Source of the DNA: Streptomyces melanogenes
GTDB lineage: Bacteria > Actinomycetota > Actinomycetes > Streptomycetales > Streptomycetaceae
Length of the DNA stretch: 64,000 nt
Direction: 5' to 3'
Assembly: GCF_014649795.1 (NCBI RefSeq)
Contig: NZ_BMTS01000003.1
Span: 62,001-126,000, forward strand
The notes beneath the pieces were generated by a model, which was given only the letters and a program-made list of their open reading frames with translations, ran no database searches and was not told the origin of the DNA. The position numbers and the translations under genes were made by a program. Shown piece by piece: positions 25,673 through 35,419 of this stretch (position 1 is the stretch's first letter; every line of letters starts with the position of its first letter).

Positions 25673-26712
25673 CACACCTCACCCGTCGCGATGGCGGCGA
25701 ACTGCCGCAGGGAGGCGGTGCCGGGAGCGAAGTACCCGGTGTGCCCCCGCGCGTCGGAGGCGTCCACGCGCCGCGCCCCGAAGTCCGGACCGGCGGGGTC
25801 CTCCCCGTGCCCCATCCCGAGGAACCGCACGTTCGGTACGTACGAGATCCAGTCCGACGGGTCCTTGGCGGCCCACACCCGCGCGCCGGTGCCCAGGTCG
25901 GCGGCGGTGTCGGCGTGCATGCCGGGGGAGCCGAGCACGACGATGTCGGAGGCGACGACGCGTGGGGCGGCGAGGCCGCACACGACCGAGCCGTAGCTGT
26001 GGCAGAACAGCGCCGGGTCCGGGAGCCCGACGGCCGCCAGGCCCTCGGTGAACCGGGCGAGCCGGGTCGCACCCGCCTTCGCCAGGTCCTCGGTGACCGC
26101 GTCGACGCCGAGGCCGACGGGGGTGGTGTACCCGGTCCAGGCGACGACGGCGGTACGCCCCCCGGTGGCGGCCCGCAGGGAGGAAGCCATCCCGGCGGGG
26201 GTGCCGTAAGGATCGCTGTCGCGGTCGAAGTTACCGGCGTCGATGTCCGACCCCGGTACGACGACGGACACATGCTCGGCGCCCTCCAACTCCCCGTACA
26301 CCTCGGCCACCTGCCCGCGCCCGCGCGGGTCGAAGGCGAGGATGCGGTGCCCGGACCCGGCGAGCCGGTCGTAGCGGGGATCGTGCGCGGCGGCGAGGGC
26401 GAGCCGATTGCCCTGGTACCGGAGACCGACCGGGGCCCCGTCCAGATTCCCCACGATCAACGGATGCCGCCGCACGAGCTCCTGGCACTGCGACTGGCTC
26501 AACCCGGCGAAGAACAGCGCCACTTCGCGCGGCGAGGCGGTGGCCGGGTCGGGCAACGGCCGCCCGAGCACGGTGTCGGCCACCCACTCCCCGGCCCCCG
26601 GCGGCGGCCCCACCACAGCCTGCTGACTCCCGGCCGAGGCCCACCCGGCGGTCCCCGCGACGGCGGTAACGGCCAACGCGGCGGCGACGAGGGTCCTCCT
26701 GAAGCGACGCAT
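25672..26712 (-). CDS. Exported alpha/beta hydrolase (DUF1023-like), paralogue 1
   Basis: 346 residues with a signal peptide (RRFRRTLVAAALAVTAVAGTAG, cleavage near WASAG). The conserved parts are NLDGAPVGLRYQGNRLAL, ILAFDPRGRGQVAEVYG, HVSVVVPGSDIDAGNFD, and the nucleophile elbow CHSYGSVVCG (Ser about 239). DUF1023 proteins have an alpha/beta hydrolase fold and are typical of actinobacteria; substrates are unknown. A close paralogue lies at 29919-31130, on the other side of a two-component system. The gene overlaps the downstream acyltransferase by TGATG. Confidence 0.85.
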   Translation of the reverse strand: MRRFRRTLVAAALAVTAVAGTAGWASAGSQQAVVGPPPGAGEWVADTVLGRPLPDPATASPREVALFFAGLSQSQCQELVRRHPLIVGNLDGAPVGLRYQGNRLALAAAHDPRYDRLAGSGHRILAFDPRGRGQVAEVYGELEGAEHVSVVVPGSDIDAGNFDRDSDPYGTPAGMASSLRAATGGRTAVVAWTGYTTPVGLGVDAVTEDLAKAGATRLARFTEGLAAVGLPDPALFCHSYGSVVCGLAAPRVVASDIVVLGSPGMHADTAADLGTGARVWAAKDPSDWISYVPNVRFLGMGHGEDPAGPDFGARRVDASDARGHTGYFAPGTASLRQFAAIATGEV

Positions 26713-26960
26713 GCTGCGGTCCTGCCTTTCCTCGCGGGTGTGTGGCGTTGCGAGGAGGAAGGTAGGAAGGGGGTGGGTATCGGGGCGTCACACCGGGGTG
26801 CCAAGTGGGGGTGGTACTGGGGTAGGGGGTGGTGCAAATTCAGCCCCTCCGGCGTTTGAGGAGCGGGGTCCGGGGCGGAGCCCCGAAAGCGGGGTGCAGG
26901 GGCCGCAGGCCCCGCAACGGGGTCCGGGAGCACCCCTCCTCGCCGCCGCCCGCCCAAGGG
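26713..26960. repeat. Intergenic region with a widespread Streptomyces hairpin repeat
   Basis: It contains the element CCCCTCCGGCGTTTGAGGAG (about 26843-26862), followed by GGGGCGGAGCCCC and a GGGGTGCAGGGGCCGCAGGCC unit (26893-26918). It lies downstream of the response regulator gene (minus strand) and probably ends its transcript. The hydrolase promoter must lie between about 26713 and 26830. Confidence 0.65.
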
Positions 26961-27635
26961 CTACGCCCCGGGCGACACCAGCCCCGACTCGTACGCGAAG
27001 ATCACCGCCTGCGCCCGGTCCCGCAACCCCAGCTTCGCCAGAACCCGCCCGATATGCGTCTTCACGGTCTGCTCCGCCAGGACGAGCCGCCCCGCGATCT
27101 CCTGGTTGGACAACCCCCGGGCGATCAGCTCCAGGACCTCCGTCTCCCGCGGCGTGAGCCCGCGCAGCCGCAGCGCCGGATCCTTGCGCACAGCCGGCCG
27201 CTGCCGGGCGAAGTCCGCGATCAGCCGCCGCGTCACCGAGGGCGCGAGCAGTGCCTCCCCCGCCGCCACCACCCGTACCGCCGCGATCAGATCCGCCGGC
27301 GGCGCGTCCTTCAGCAGGAACCCGGACGCCCCGGCCCGCAGCGCCTCGTACACGTAGTCGTCCACGTCGAACGTCGTCAGCATCAGGACCTTCGGCCGGT
27401 GGACGACCCCGGGCGGCGGGTCGAGGAGCTCGCGTGCCGCCGCGAGCCCGTCCATCTCCGGCATCCGGACATCCATGAGCACCACGTCGGGATGCGTACG
27501 CCGGGAGACGTCGATGCCCTGCCTGCCGTCGGGCGCCTCGCCCACCACGTCGATGTCCGCCTGCGCGGAGAGCAGCGCGGCGAACCCCGCCCGCACCATG
27601 GCCTGGTCGTCGACGATGATCACGCGAATGGTCAA
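26961..27635 (-). CDS. NarL/FixJ-type response regulator
   Basis: 224 residues. The receiver domain (2-120) has acidic residues VDDQ, phosphoacceptor Asp in DVVLMDVRMPEMDG (about 54), and switch Thr/Lys in MLTTFD and LLKDAP. The LuxR-type helix-turn-helix (about 155-215) has LTPRETEVLELIARGLSNQEIA. Start choice: TTG 27635 overlaps the kinase stop by 4 nt (TTGA); GTG 27623 (VIIVDDQ) is a possible shorter start. It is partnered with the upstream histidine kinase. Confidence 0.92.
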   Translation of the reverse strand: MTIRVIIVDDQAMVRAGFAALLSAQADIDVVGEAPDGRQGIDVSRRTHPDVVLMDVRMPEMDGLAAARELLDPPPGVVHRPKVLMLTTFDVDDYVYEALRAGASGFLLKDAPPADLIAAVRVVAAGEALLAPSVTRRLIADFARQRPAVRKDPALRLRGLTPRETEVLELIARGLSNQEIAGRLVLAEQTVKTHIGRVLAKLGLRDRAQAVIFAYESGLVSPGA

Positions 27636-28909
27636 CGGGTGTCCTCTGAACGGTCGGAGCCGGTGGAGCTGTCGGAGAGGGGCGTACGCAGGGGCAGCCG
27701 GGCCGCGACCCGGAAGCCGCCGTCCGGCAGCGGCCCGGTGTCCAGCGTCCCGCCGGTCAACCGTACGCGTTCGCGCATCCCGACCAGCCCGTGCCCCGTC
27801 CCGCTGGTCTCCAGGGCCGAACGGGGCTCGGCGGCGGGCCCGTTGACGACCACCACCAGCAGGTGCGTGCCGTCCGAGCGGACCGAGACGCGCGTCGTCG
27901 CGCCCGGCGCGTGCCGGACGACGTTCGCCAGCGCCTCCTGCACGATCCGGTACGCCGAGAGGTCCACGGCGGGCGGCAGCGGCGGCAGGTCCGCCGACAG
28001 CGCCAGCTCGGCGGGCACCCCGGCCCGTACCGTCGCCTCGACCAGCTGCTGCACCCGGTCGACGCCCGGCTGCGGCGCCCGCTCGCCCTCGCTCCCGTCG
28101 CTGCGCAGCACCGCCAGCAGCCGCCGCATCTCGCTCAGCGACTCCCGCGCGCTCGCCGCGATCGTGGAGAACTCCTCCCGCGCCTCGGCGGGCAGGCCCT
28201 GGATGCGGTACGGCGCGGAGTCGGCCTGCACGGTGATCACGGACATGTGGTGGGCGACCACGTCGTGCAGCTCGCGGGCGATCCGGGCGCGCTCCTCAAG
28301 GAGGGTCCGCTGGGCGTGCTCGGCCTCGCTGATCGCCTCCTGCTCGGCGAGCAGGCGCTCCGCCTCGCCCCGGCCGCGCAGCGCGCCGGTGAGCAGCAGG
28401 GTCGCCCCGCTGAGCACGGACATCAGGACGTGGATGGTGGTCGCGGACGTCGCGTACGCCGGTTTCATCGCGGCGAGCGCCACCCCGGCCGCGCCGGTCG
28501 CCAGCCAGACCGCGACGAGGGTGCGGGGCGCGGCGCGCAGCCCCAGGCACGCCATCAGCAGCACATAGCCGACGATCACCATCGGCGTCCACGGCCAGGG
28601 CCGCCCCTCCATGCCCTGGGTGCCCGAGAGCACCACCGCGCCCACCACGTCGGCGGCGAACACGATCCACCAGGCCCGCAGCGGCCGGGCCACGGCGAGC
28701 AGCAGCGGCGCGGTCTGCGCCACGGCGAGCGCCCCCGCCCAGCCGCCGGGCGCCTTGTAGTCGTGCAGCAGCACGGTGACGGTGATCGGCAGCAGCGCCA
28801 CGACGAAGCAGGCGACGACGGCGTACGGGAGTCGGCGTTGCCATCTCTTGGGCGCGCGGCCGAACAGCGGCTCGGCGGGCCCGCCGAGGGAGCGGAGGCT
28901 GGTACTCAT
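27632..28909 (-). CDS. Sensor histidine kinase, HisKA_3 type
   Basis: 425 residues: about six membrane segments (35-190), a coiled-coil linker, H-box ERARIARELHDVVAHHMS (His about 214), and an HATPase domain with N-box VQEALANVVRHA (about 310-321), G1 and GHGLVGMRERV (about 375). All motifs are intact, in contrast to the GAF-GAF protein at 4455. It overlaps the response regulator start, so the two form a two-component pair. The stimulus is unknown. It sits between two paralogous exported hydrolases, which are possible targets. Confidence 0.92.
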   Translation of the reverse strand: MSTSLRSLGGPAEPLFGRAPKRWQRRLPYAVVACFVVALLPITVTVLLHDYKAPGGWAGALAVAQTAPLLLAVARPLRAWWIVFAADVVGAVVLSGTQGMEGRPWPWTPMVIVGYVLLMACLGLRAAPRTLVAVWLATGAAGVALAAMKPAYATSATTIHVLMSVLSGATLLLTGALRGRGEAERLLAEQEAISEAEHAQRTLLEERARIARELHDVVAHHMSVITVQADSAPYRIQGLPAEAREEFSTIAASARESLSEMRRLLAVLRSDGSEGERAPQPGVDRVQQLVEATVRAGVPAELALSADLPPLPPAVDLSAYRIVQEALANVVRHAPGATTRVSVRSDGTHLLVVVVNGPAAEPRSALETSGTGHGLVGMRERVRLTGGTLDTGPLPDGGFRVAARLPLRTPLSDSSTGSDRSEDTR

Positions 28910-28930
28910 GGCGTGATCAGCCTAAGGGGG

Positions 28931-28951
28931 TGCGGGGGCGGGGCCCCCGCA
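28931..28951 (-). terminator. Intrinsic terminator after the DUF4429/SHOCT gene
   Basis: Arms TGCGGGGGC and GCCCCCGCA with a GGG loop, 11 bp past the stop of the minus-strand gene at 28962. Confidence 0.8.
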
Positions 28952-28961
28952 GCCACACCTC

Positions 28962-29822
28962 TTACAGCTCCGCCAGGAGTTCCGCCTTCTTCGCGCTGAA
29001 TTCCGCGTCCGTCACCAGCCCCGCCCGATGGAGTTCACCCAGGTGCCGGATCCTTTCGGCGATGTCCGCCGGGTCGCGCCGCCCGGCGGACGCCAGGGCC
29101 GCCGGGACCGGTGCGCCGGAGCTGCCCCGGATCGCCTGGAGGACGGCCGCCGCGAACGGCAGCGACTCGTGGACCGGCCCGTACCCGAGGCCGAAGACGA
29201 CCGCGGCCGGGTCCTGGTCGGCCGGCGGCGCGACCGCGTCGGCGTCCCGGCGCAGCAGCCGCAGATAGCCGTCGAAGACCTCCGGCGAGCGCCACTCGAC
29301 CCCGCACAGCGACGCCAGCGGGAACGTCTGGTCGCCCGCCTTCCACTTCGCCGAGGAGGCACCCGTCCAGAACCAGCGGAACGACACCTGGCGGCCGTCG
29401 AAGGAGGCCTTCCCGTCGTACGCCTTGAAGCTCTGCGGCAGCTCCGGCGCCGCCACCACGTACCGCTCCGAAGGCTCCGCCGCGTCCGGGCCGAGCAGCG
29501 CGCACAGCTCGTCCGCGTAGTACTCGGCGAGCGTCTCGCGCTCGGCGGGCAGCACCAGGCGGTACGGGTCGCACCCGTCCTTGAGCTGTCCCGCCGCTGC
29601 CTCCATCAGCGGGTCGGCGCCCGGTCTCGGCACCGCGTGCAGCACCACCGTGCCGCGCTTGCCCGGGGTCAGCGTCACCGACTCCAACGCCTCGTGGGGG
29701 ATGCGCCGTTCGCGCAGCGCCGTGAACAGCTTCGGCGTGCGGATCCCCCGTTCGAAGCGGATGAGTACGGAGTCGGGCTCGAACTCCCAGGTGGCATGAA
29801 TTCCGGCCAGCACATCACCCAT
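28962..29822 (-). CDS. DUF4429 protein with C-terminal SHOCT domain
   Basis: 286 residues, soluble. Two related beta-rich modules (about 5-95 and 125-215) fit DUF4429; the second has FDGRQVSFRWFWTG. The C-terminal 35 residues (DIAERIRHLGELHRAGLVTDAEFSAKKAELLAEL region) form a SHOCT helix pair, usually a short oligomerisation or membrane-recruiting motif. No enzymatic motif is visible. The start is ATG 29822; ATG 29831 (MRRMGD) is equally possible. Confidence 0.82.
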   Translation of the reverse strand: MGDVLAGIHATWEFEPDSVLIRFERGIRTPKLFTALRERRIPHEALESVTLTPGKRGTVVLHAVPRPGADPLMEAAAGQLKDGCDPYRLVLPAERETLAEYYADELCALLGPDAAEPSERYVVAAPELPQSFKAYDGKASFDGRQVSFRWFWTGASSAKWKAGDQTFPLASLCGVEWRSPEVFDGYLRLLRRDADAVAPPADQDPAAVVFGLGYGPVHESLPFAAAVLQAIRGSSGAPVPAALASAGRRDPADIAERIRHLGELHRAGLVTDAEFSAKKAELLAEL

Positions 29823-29918
29823 GCGCCTCATCGTAGGCGGCGCACGCCCGCGCGTCCCCCCTCGGCGCCGGCCGCAATGTCACACGTACGTCCGCGGCGG
29901 CGCCGATTTCTACGCGCG

Positions 29919-31130
29919 TCAGGCCGCGTCCGCGCCGGAAATACCGCGCTGGCAGGCCGAATTGCCTTTGAGACAGCTGACGGAATCGTACGAACCGACG
30001 CCTATCGCGGCGAAGTTGGCGAGACTCTGTGTGCCTGGCTCGAAATAGCCCGCGTGGCCGACCGCGCCGGCCGCCGAGAGCACCCGCGCGCCGAACCCGG
30101 AGGAGACCGGGTCCGCGCCGTGGCCCAGGCCCGCGACGTCCAGGTGCGGCACGTCCTCGATCCAGTCGTCGCGGTCCCGCATCGCCCACACCCGGGCCGA
30201 GGTGCCCAGGTGGGAGGCGCTCTGGGTGCGCATGCCGGGGCTGCCCGCGACCGCTATGTCGACCACCCGCGGCGGCAGCCGGTGCGCGGCGACGCCGCAC
30301 AGCACCGAGCCGTAGCTGTGGCAGAAGAGGGAGACCGGCGCGTTCCCCGGCAGGGCGCGGACCAGCTTGTCGAGCCGGACCGCGCCGTCCTCGGCCAGCC
30401 GGCCGATCGCGGAGTCGATGCCGAGCCCGGCCGGGGTGGTGTAGTCGGCCCAGGCGATCACCGCGGTGCGGGTGCGCGGACCCGCCGCGCGCTCCGCCGC
30501 GTACAGCGACTGCGCCATGCCCACCGGGGCGGAGTACTTGCGCGAGGTCTTCTCGAACGTCATGACGTTCGTGTCGACGCCCGGGACGACCATCGAGATG
30601 CGCTCGGCGTGTTCCAGGTCACCGAAGACCTCGGCGACGCGGCCGCTGTCCGACGGGTCGAAGGCGAGGATCTGCCGGTCGCCGTCGAGCAGCGACTCGT
30701 ACCGGTGCATCCGGCGGCCCGCGCCCTGGCGGCCGTCGGGGGTGAGCCGGGCGTCGTGCATCCGGGCGCGCTCGGTGTCGCGCGCCTCGACGAGGGCCAG
30801 CCGGTTCGCCTCGTAGCGCAGCGGGATCGGTGCGCCGTTGAGGTTGCCGACGACCAGCGGGTAGCGCCGGGCCAGATCGGTGCGCTCGGTGGCCGTCAGA
30901 GAGGCGAAGAAGCGGGCCATCCGGCGAGCGGAGGTGTCCGGCGCCGGGAGCTTCTCGCCGTCGAGGGTGCCCTTCGCCCAGGCGGCGAGGGCGACGGCGC
31001 GCGGCTCGGTCGACACCTGGTGGCCGCGGACCGCGGTCCAGCCCGAGGTTCCGAGCATCACGAACACGACGGCGAGCGCGAGCAGCGCGCGCCAGACGTT
31101 GAGTGTGGGGGAGGAGTCGAAGGAAGTCAC
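29919..31130 (-). CDS. Exported/anchored alpha/beta hydrolase (DUF1023-like), paralogue 2
   Basis: About 403 residues. An N-terminal hydrophobic segment (WRALLALAVVFVMLGTSGW, about 12-30) is a signal anchor or signal peptide. The core repeats the paralogue at 25672: NLNGAPIPLRYEANRLAL, ILAFDPSDSGRVAEVFGD, VVPGVDTNVMTFEKTSRKY, and nucleophile elbow CHSYGSVLCG (Ser about 282). An insertion near 140 (RLTPDGRQGAGRRMHR) and a Cys-containing tail (SCLKGNSACQRG) distinguish it. The start is uncertain: GTG 31130 is used, with GTG 31163 possible, and neither has a good ribosome site. Confidence 0.82.
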   Translation of the reverse strand: MTSFDSSPTLNVWRALLALAVVFVMLGTSGWTAVRGHQVSTEPRAVALAAWAKGTLDGEKLPAPDTSARRMARFFASLTATERTDLARRYPLVVGNLNGAPIPLRYEANRLALVEARDTERARMHDARLTPDGRQGAGRRMHRYESLLDGDRQILAFDPSDSGRVAEVFGDLEHAERISMVVPGVDTNVMTFEKTSRKYSAPVGMAQSLYAAERAAGPRTRTAVIAWADYTTPAGLGIDSAIGRLAEDGAVRLDKLVRALPGNAPVSLFCHSYGSVLCGVAAHRLPPRVVDIAVAGSPGMRTQSASHLGTSARVWAMRDRDDWIEDVPHLDVAGLGHGADPVSSGFGARVLSAAGAVGHAGYFEPGTQSLANFAAIGVGSYDSVSCLKGNSACQRGISGADAA

Positions 31131-31205
31131 TGCGGTACAGAGTAAGAGGCCCGGAAGGTCCACTGGGGTGACAGTGACTCAGATCACGTTTGAACGGATC
31201 ATGGA

Positions 31206-31292
31206 GGGTGAAGAGGTTTCACCCAGCGCATGTGGAGGCGCACGCTCCGCGACGCGCGGGGGTCCGGCGGGTCTTTCACCTATCCGGGTGAA
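31206..31292. promoter_or_regulatory. Paired GGTGAA/TTCACC dyads upstream of the inhibitor gene
   Basis: Two inverted repeats share the same half-site: GGGTGAA-N5-TTCACCC (31206-31224) and TTCACC-N6-GGTGAA (31275-31292), in opposite nesting, 82 bp and more upstream of the I36-like gene. They are a possible operator pair; no known regulator is assigned. Confidence 0.4.
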
Positions 31293-31373
31293 GCGGGGCG
31301 AGACGGAAACCGGGGGCGGCGGGGACGCGTTCAACGGGACAAGATCAGCCGACGACACGGGGGGTCACCCGCC

Positions 31374-31742
31374 ATGCGCACACAGACGACGGCCGCGGCC
31401 GTCCTCGCCGCCACCGCCTTCCTGCTGCCCGCTCCGGCCCGCGCGGCCGCCCCGCCGCGCCTCGGCACCTGCGCGCCCGGCGAGCTGTGCCTCTGGAAGA
31501 AGCCGGACTTCAAGGGCGCCCGGCAGGTGTACGACCTGCGGAGCATCGAGATCGAGAGCTGTACGGCGTTACCGCCCGGCACGGACGCCGGGTCCCTGGC
31601 CAACCGGACGGGCCGGCCGGTGACGGCGTACCAGTCCGAGGAGTGCGCGGAGACGGCCGAGTTCGACACGTATCCGGGCGGCGGGTCCTGGACGCCCCAA
31701 AGCCCTTACCGGGTGCGGGCGTTCAAGGTCTGGGAGAGCTGA
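31374..31742 (+). CDS. Secreted peptidase inhibitor I36-like protein
   Basis: 122 residues with a signal peptide (MRTQTTAAAVLAATAFLLPA, cleavage near ARAAA). The mature part has CAPGELCLWKKPDFKGARQVYDL (about 33-55), the gamma-crystallin-like beta/gamma motif of the I36 (SMI) family, four Cys, and a YPGGGSWTPQSPYRVRAFKV end. It probably binds a metalloprotease or the cell surface. ATG 31374 is the only start giving a signal peptide. Two dyads lie upstream. Confidence 0.85.
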   Translation: MRTQTTAAAVLAATAFLLPAPARAAAPPRLGTCAPGELCLWKKPDFKGARQVYDLRSIEIESCTALPPGTDAGSLANRTGRPVTAYQSEECAETAEFDTYPGGGSWTPQSPYRVRAFKVWES

Positions 31743-31774
31743 GGCGGCGGATGAGCCCCCCGTCCCCGTTCCCG

Positions 31775-32545
31775 TCACGCCAGGGGCGCGCCCCGGGTGC
31801 CCTGCTCGCAGGCGCACTTCGATGCGCCCGCCAGCGCCGCCACCTGCCCCCGCAGCGACCGGACCTCCTGGGTGAGCGCCTCCAGGAGCGCGGTCTGGCG
31901 CCGCTCCTCCTCGCCGTCGCGCTCGAAGCGGGAGATGAACCAGGCCGCGATGTTCGCCGTGACCACACCGAGCAGGGCGATGCCGGAGAGCATCAGGCCC
32001 ACCGCGATGAGCCGCCCGAGCCCGGTGGTCGGCGCGTGGTCGCCGTAGCCGACGGTGGTCATCGTGGTGAACGACCACCACACCGCGTCGCCCAGCGTCT
32101 TGATGTTCCCGGCCGGAGCGCCCCGCTCCACCTCCAGGACGGCCAGCGAGCCGAACATCAGCAGCCCGACCACCGCCCCGCCGACGTAGACGGTCAGCTG
32201 TATCTGCGGGGCCATCCGCGCCCGCCGCCCCACCAGGGCGAGCGTGGAGACGACCCGGAGCAGCCGCAGCGGCTGGATCAGCGGCAGCACCACCGCGAGC
32301 AGGTCCAGCCAGTGCGTACGGACGAAGGCCAGCCGCTGCCCGGACAGGGCGAGCCGCACGAGATAGTCACAGGCGAACGCGCCCCACACCACCCACTCCA
32401 CACCGACACACACGTCCTGCACCCCGGTCCCCGCCCCGGGGTGGACGACGGGCACGGTGTACGCGAGGGCGAACGCGACAGCCAGCGCGAGCAGCGGCCA
32501 CTGGGTGCGCCGCTCCCACCGCGTCTGCGCGGGTAGTTGCTTCAT
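31775..32545 (-). CDS. Voltage-gated-type potassium channel
   Basis: 256 residues. Transmembrane segments at about 18-35, 45-65, 75-95 (with RLLRVV and an S4-like Arg pattern near 90-110), 120-138 and 180-205. The pore helix and selectivity filter WWSFTTMTTVGYGD is at about 156-169. The C-terminal 45 residues (RFERDGEEERRQTALLEAL and onward) form a probable coiled coil for tetramerisation and end with CxC. Ion selectivity for K+ is directly supported by TVGYG. It is a stand-alone gene, convergent with the I36-like gene. Confidence 0.92.
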   Translation of the reverse strand: MKQLPAQTRWERRTQWPLLALAVAFALAYTVPVVHPGAGTGVQDVCVGVEWVVWGAFACDYLVRLALSGQRLAFVRTHWLDLLAVVLPLIQPLRLLRVVSTLALVGRRARMAPQIQLTVYVGGAVVGLLMFGSLAVLEVERGAPAGNIKTLGDAVWWSFTTMTTVGYGDHAPTTGLGRLIAVGLMLSGIALLGVVTANIAAWFISRFERDGEEERRQTALLEALTQEVRSLRGQVAALAGASKCACEQGTRGAPLA

Positions 32546-32573
32546 ACGGGCATAGTAAAAGCGGGCTGGCCGC

Positions 32574-32616
32574 GCCCTCGCGCCCCAAAGGGGCGCGAGG
32601 AACTGCGCGACCAGCC
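32574..32616. repeat. Family A element, compact/partial copy 8
   Basis: The right arm GGGGCGCGAGGAACTGCGCG-ACCAG (32590-32614) is nearly intact. The left arm is shortened to CCTCGCGCCCC, so an 11-bp hairpin with AAA loop remains. It sits between the K+ channel start and the aceE stop. Confidence 0.75.
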
Positions 32617-32671
32617 CAATACAACCTGCGGTCGAACGACTGCGCCGCTCGACCGTGCACGCCGCGAGGCG

Positions 32672-35419
32672 CTACGCGTCGCCCCCGGCAGCACCCGGGT
32701 CCGCCGCAGTGACATCCAACAGCTGGTACCGGTCAACCGCCTGCTTCAGCACGGACCGGTCCACCTTCCCGTCCCGCGCGAGCTCCGTCAGCACCGCGAG
32801 GACGATCGACTGGGCGTCGATGTGGAAGAAGCGCCGCGCCGCGCCCCGGGTGTCGGCGAAGCCGAACCCGTCGGCGCCCAGCGAGGTGTAGCGGCCGGGC
32901 ACCCAGCGCGAGATCTGGTCCGGCACGGCCCGCATCCAGTCCGAGACCGCGATGAACGGTCCCTCGGCGTTGGCCAGCTTGCGCGTGACGTACGGGACGC
33001 GCTGCTCCTCCTCCGGGTGGAGCAGATTGTGCTCCTCCGCCTCGACGGCGTCGCGCCGCAGCTCGTTCCAGGAGGTCGCGGACCAGACGTCGGCCCGTAC
33101 GTTCCACTCCTCGGCGAGGATCCGCTGCGCCTCGATCGCCCACGGGACGGCCACGCCGGACGCCATGATCTGCGCCGGGATGGTGCCCGCGGTGCCCTGG
33201 GCGTAGCGGTGGATGCCCTTGAGGATGCCCTCGACGTCGACGTCCGCCGGCTCGGCCGGGTGCTGGATCGGCTCGTTGTAGACGGTCAGGTAGTAGAAGA
33301 CGTCCTCGCCGGGCTTGCCGTCGGCGGTCTCGCCGTACATCCGGCGCAGACCGTCCTGGACGATGTGCGCGATCTCGTACCCGAACGCCGGGTCGTAGGC
33401 GACACAGCCCGGGTTGGTCGAGGCGAGCAGGTGCGAGTGGCCGTCGGCGTGCTGGAGGCCCTCACCGGTCAGCGTCGTGCGCCCGGCGGTCGCGCCCAGG
33501 ACGAAACCGCGCGAGAGCTGGTCGGCCATCTGCCAGAACTGGTCGCCGGTGCGCTGGAAACCGAACATCGAGTAGAAGACGTAGACCGGGATCAGCGGCT
33601 CGCCGTGCGTCGCGTACGCCGAGCCCGCGGCGATCAGCGAGGCCGTGCAGCCCGCCTCGGAGATGCCGTCGTGCAGCATCTGACCGGTCGGAGACTCCTT
33701 GTAGGCGAGCAGCAGATCGCGGTCGACCGCCTCGTACTGCTGGCCCAGCGGGTTGTAGATCTTCGCGCTCGGGAAGAAGGCGTCCATGCCGAACGTGCGG
33801 TACTCGTCCGGCGCGATCAGCACGAACCGCTTGCCGATCTCCTTGTCCCGCATGAGGTCCTTCAGGATGCGGACGAACGCCATGGTGGTGGCGATCGACT
33901 GCTGGCCCGAGCCCTTCTTCGCGGCCGCGTACGTCTTGTCCTCCGGCAGGGCCAGCGGCTTCGCGCGCACGACGCGGGTCGGCACGTAGCCGCCCAGCGA
34001 CTTGCGGCGGTCGTGCATGTACTGGATCTCTTCGGAGTTGCGGCCCGGGTGGTAGTACGGCGGGGCGCCGGCCTCCAGCTGGGCGTCCGTGATCGGGATG
34101 TGCAGCCGGTCGCGGAAGCGCTTGAGGTCCTCGACCGTCAGCTTCTTCATCTGGTGGGTCGCGTTGCGGCCCTCGAAGTTCGGGCCGAGCGTCCAGCCCT
34201 TGACGGTCTGCGCGAGGATCACGGTCGGCTGGCCCTTGTGCGCCTTGGCCGCCGCGTACGCCGCGTACACCTTCTTGTGGTCGTGACCGCCGCGGCCCAG
34301 GTGCTGGATCTGCTGGTCGGTCATGTTCTCGACCATGGCGCGCAGCCGGTGGTCGCCGCCGAAGAAGTGGTCGCGGATGTAGCCGCCGGTCTCCGTCGCG
34401 TACGTCTGGAACTGGCCGTCCGGCGTGGTGTTCAGCTTGTTGACCAGGATGCCGTCGCGGTCCTGGGCCAGCAGCGGGTCCCAGGAGCGGTCCCAGACCA
34501 GCTTGATGACGTTCCAGCCGGCGCCGCGGAACTGCGACTCCAGCTCCTGGATGACCTTGCCGTTGCCGCGCACCGGGCCGTCGAGGCGCTGGAGGTTGCA
34601 GTTGACGACGAAGGTCAGGTTGTCGAGGTTCTCGCGCGCGGCGATGGAGAGCTGGCCCAGCGACTCCGGCTCGTCCATCTCGCCGTCGCCCAGGTACGCC
34701 CACACGTGCGAGTCGGAGGTGTCGGCGATGCCGCGCGCCTCCATGTAGCGGTTCATCCGGGCCTGGTAGATCGCGCCGAGCGGGCCCAGGCCCATCGAGA
34801 CGGTCGGGAACTCCCAGAAGTCCGGCATCAGCCGCGGGTGCGGGTACGAGGACAGCCCGTACGGCGCCTTGGACTTCTCCTGGCGGAACGCGTCGAGCTG
34901 CTGCTCCGAGAGGCGGTCCAGGAGGTAGGCGCGGGCGTAGATGCCGGGGGAGGCGTGCCCCTGGAAGAAGATCTGGTCGCCCCCCTTGCCGTCGTCCTTG
35001 CCCCGGAAGAAGTGGTTGAAGCCCACGTCGTAGAGGGAGGCGGAGGAGGCGAAGGTGGCGATGTGGCCGCCGACCCCGATGCCCGGGCGCTGGGCGCGGG
35101 AGACCATCACCGCGGCGTTCCAGCGGGTCGCGTTGAGGACCTTGCGCTCGATTTCCTCGTTGCCGGGGAAGAACGGTTCGTCCTTGGTGGCGATCGTGTT
35201 GACGTAATCCGTGCTGCGCATCTCGGGCACGGCCACGCGCTTCTCGCGGGCGCGCTCGATGAGGCGGAGCATCAGATAGCGGGCGCGCTCACGGCCCCGC
35301 TCGTCCACCGCCGCGTCCAGGGAGGCGAGCCACTCCTCGGTCTCCTCCGGATCGAAGTCCGGGACCTGGCTGGGAAGGCCGCCAATGATGATCGGGTTGC
35401 GATCGGATCCGGAAGCCAC
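32672..35419 (-). CDS. aceE: Pyruvate dehydrogenase E1 component, homodimeric type
   Basis: 915 residues. Thiamine-diphosphate enzyme that decarboxylates pyruvate and acetylates the E2 lipoyl domain. The TPP motif begins [11 protein letters not shown] (about 232-242) and ends [16 protein letters not shown] (about 262-277). The catalytic-face segment [17 protein letters not shown] (about 143-159) and the transketolase middle domain (from about 500, with [18 protein letters not shown]) are intact. Length fits AceE. The start GTG 35419 (VASGSDRNP) has AAGGAA about 5 nt upstream; the in-frame extension to 35779 is intergenic. No aceF is adjacent. It is divergent from the DUF3052 gene. Confidence 0.96.
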   Translation of the reverse strand: MASGSDRNPIIIGGLPSQVPDFDPEETEEWLASLDAAVDERGRERARYLMLRLIERAREKRVAVPEMRSTDYVNTIATKDEPFFPGNEEIERKVLNATRWNAAVMVSRAQRPGIGVGGHIATFASSASLYDVGFNHFFRGKDDGKGGDQIFFQGHASPGIYARAYLLDRLSEQQLDAFRQEKSKAPYGLSSYPHPRLMPDFWEFPTVSMGLGPLGAIYQARMNRYMEARGIADTSDSHVWAYLGDGEMDEPESLGQLSIAARENLDNLTFVVNCNLQRLDGPVRGNGKVIQELESQFRGAGWNVIKLVWDRSWDPLLAQDRDGILVNKLNTTPDGQFQTYATETGGYIRDHFFGGDHRLRAMVENMTDQQIQHLGRGGHDHKKVYAAYAAAKAHKGQPTVILAQTVKGWTLGPNFEGRNATHQMKKLTVEDLKRFRDRLHIPITDAQLEAGAPPYYHPGRNSEEIQYMHDRRKSLGGYVPTRVVRAKPLALPEDKTYAAAKKGSGQQSIATTMAFVRILKDLMRDKEIGKRFVLIAPDEYRTFGMDAFFPSAKIYNPLGQQYEAVDRDLLLAYKESPTGQMLHDGISEAGCTASLIAAGSAYATHGEPLIPVYVFYSMFGFQRTGDQFWQMADQLSRGFVLGATAGRTTLTGEGLQHADGHSHLLASTNPGCVAYDPAFGYEIAHIVQDGLRRMYGETADGKPGEDVFYYLTVYNEPIQHPAEPADVDVEGILKGIHRYAQGTAGTIPAQIMASGVAVPWAIEAQRILAEEWNVRADVWSATSWNELRRDAVEAEEHNLLHPEEEQRVPYVTRKLANAEGPFIAVSDWMRAVPDQISRWVPGRYTSLGADGFGFADTRGAARRFFHIDAQSIVLAVLTELARDGKVDRSVLKQAVDRYQLLDVTAADPGAAGGDA

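Noticed and set aside
27632..28909. Degenerate kinase at the second sensor gene
   Set aside because: N-box (ALANVVRHA) and G-box (GHGLVGMRERV) are intact, unlike the gene at 4455.
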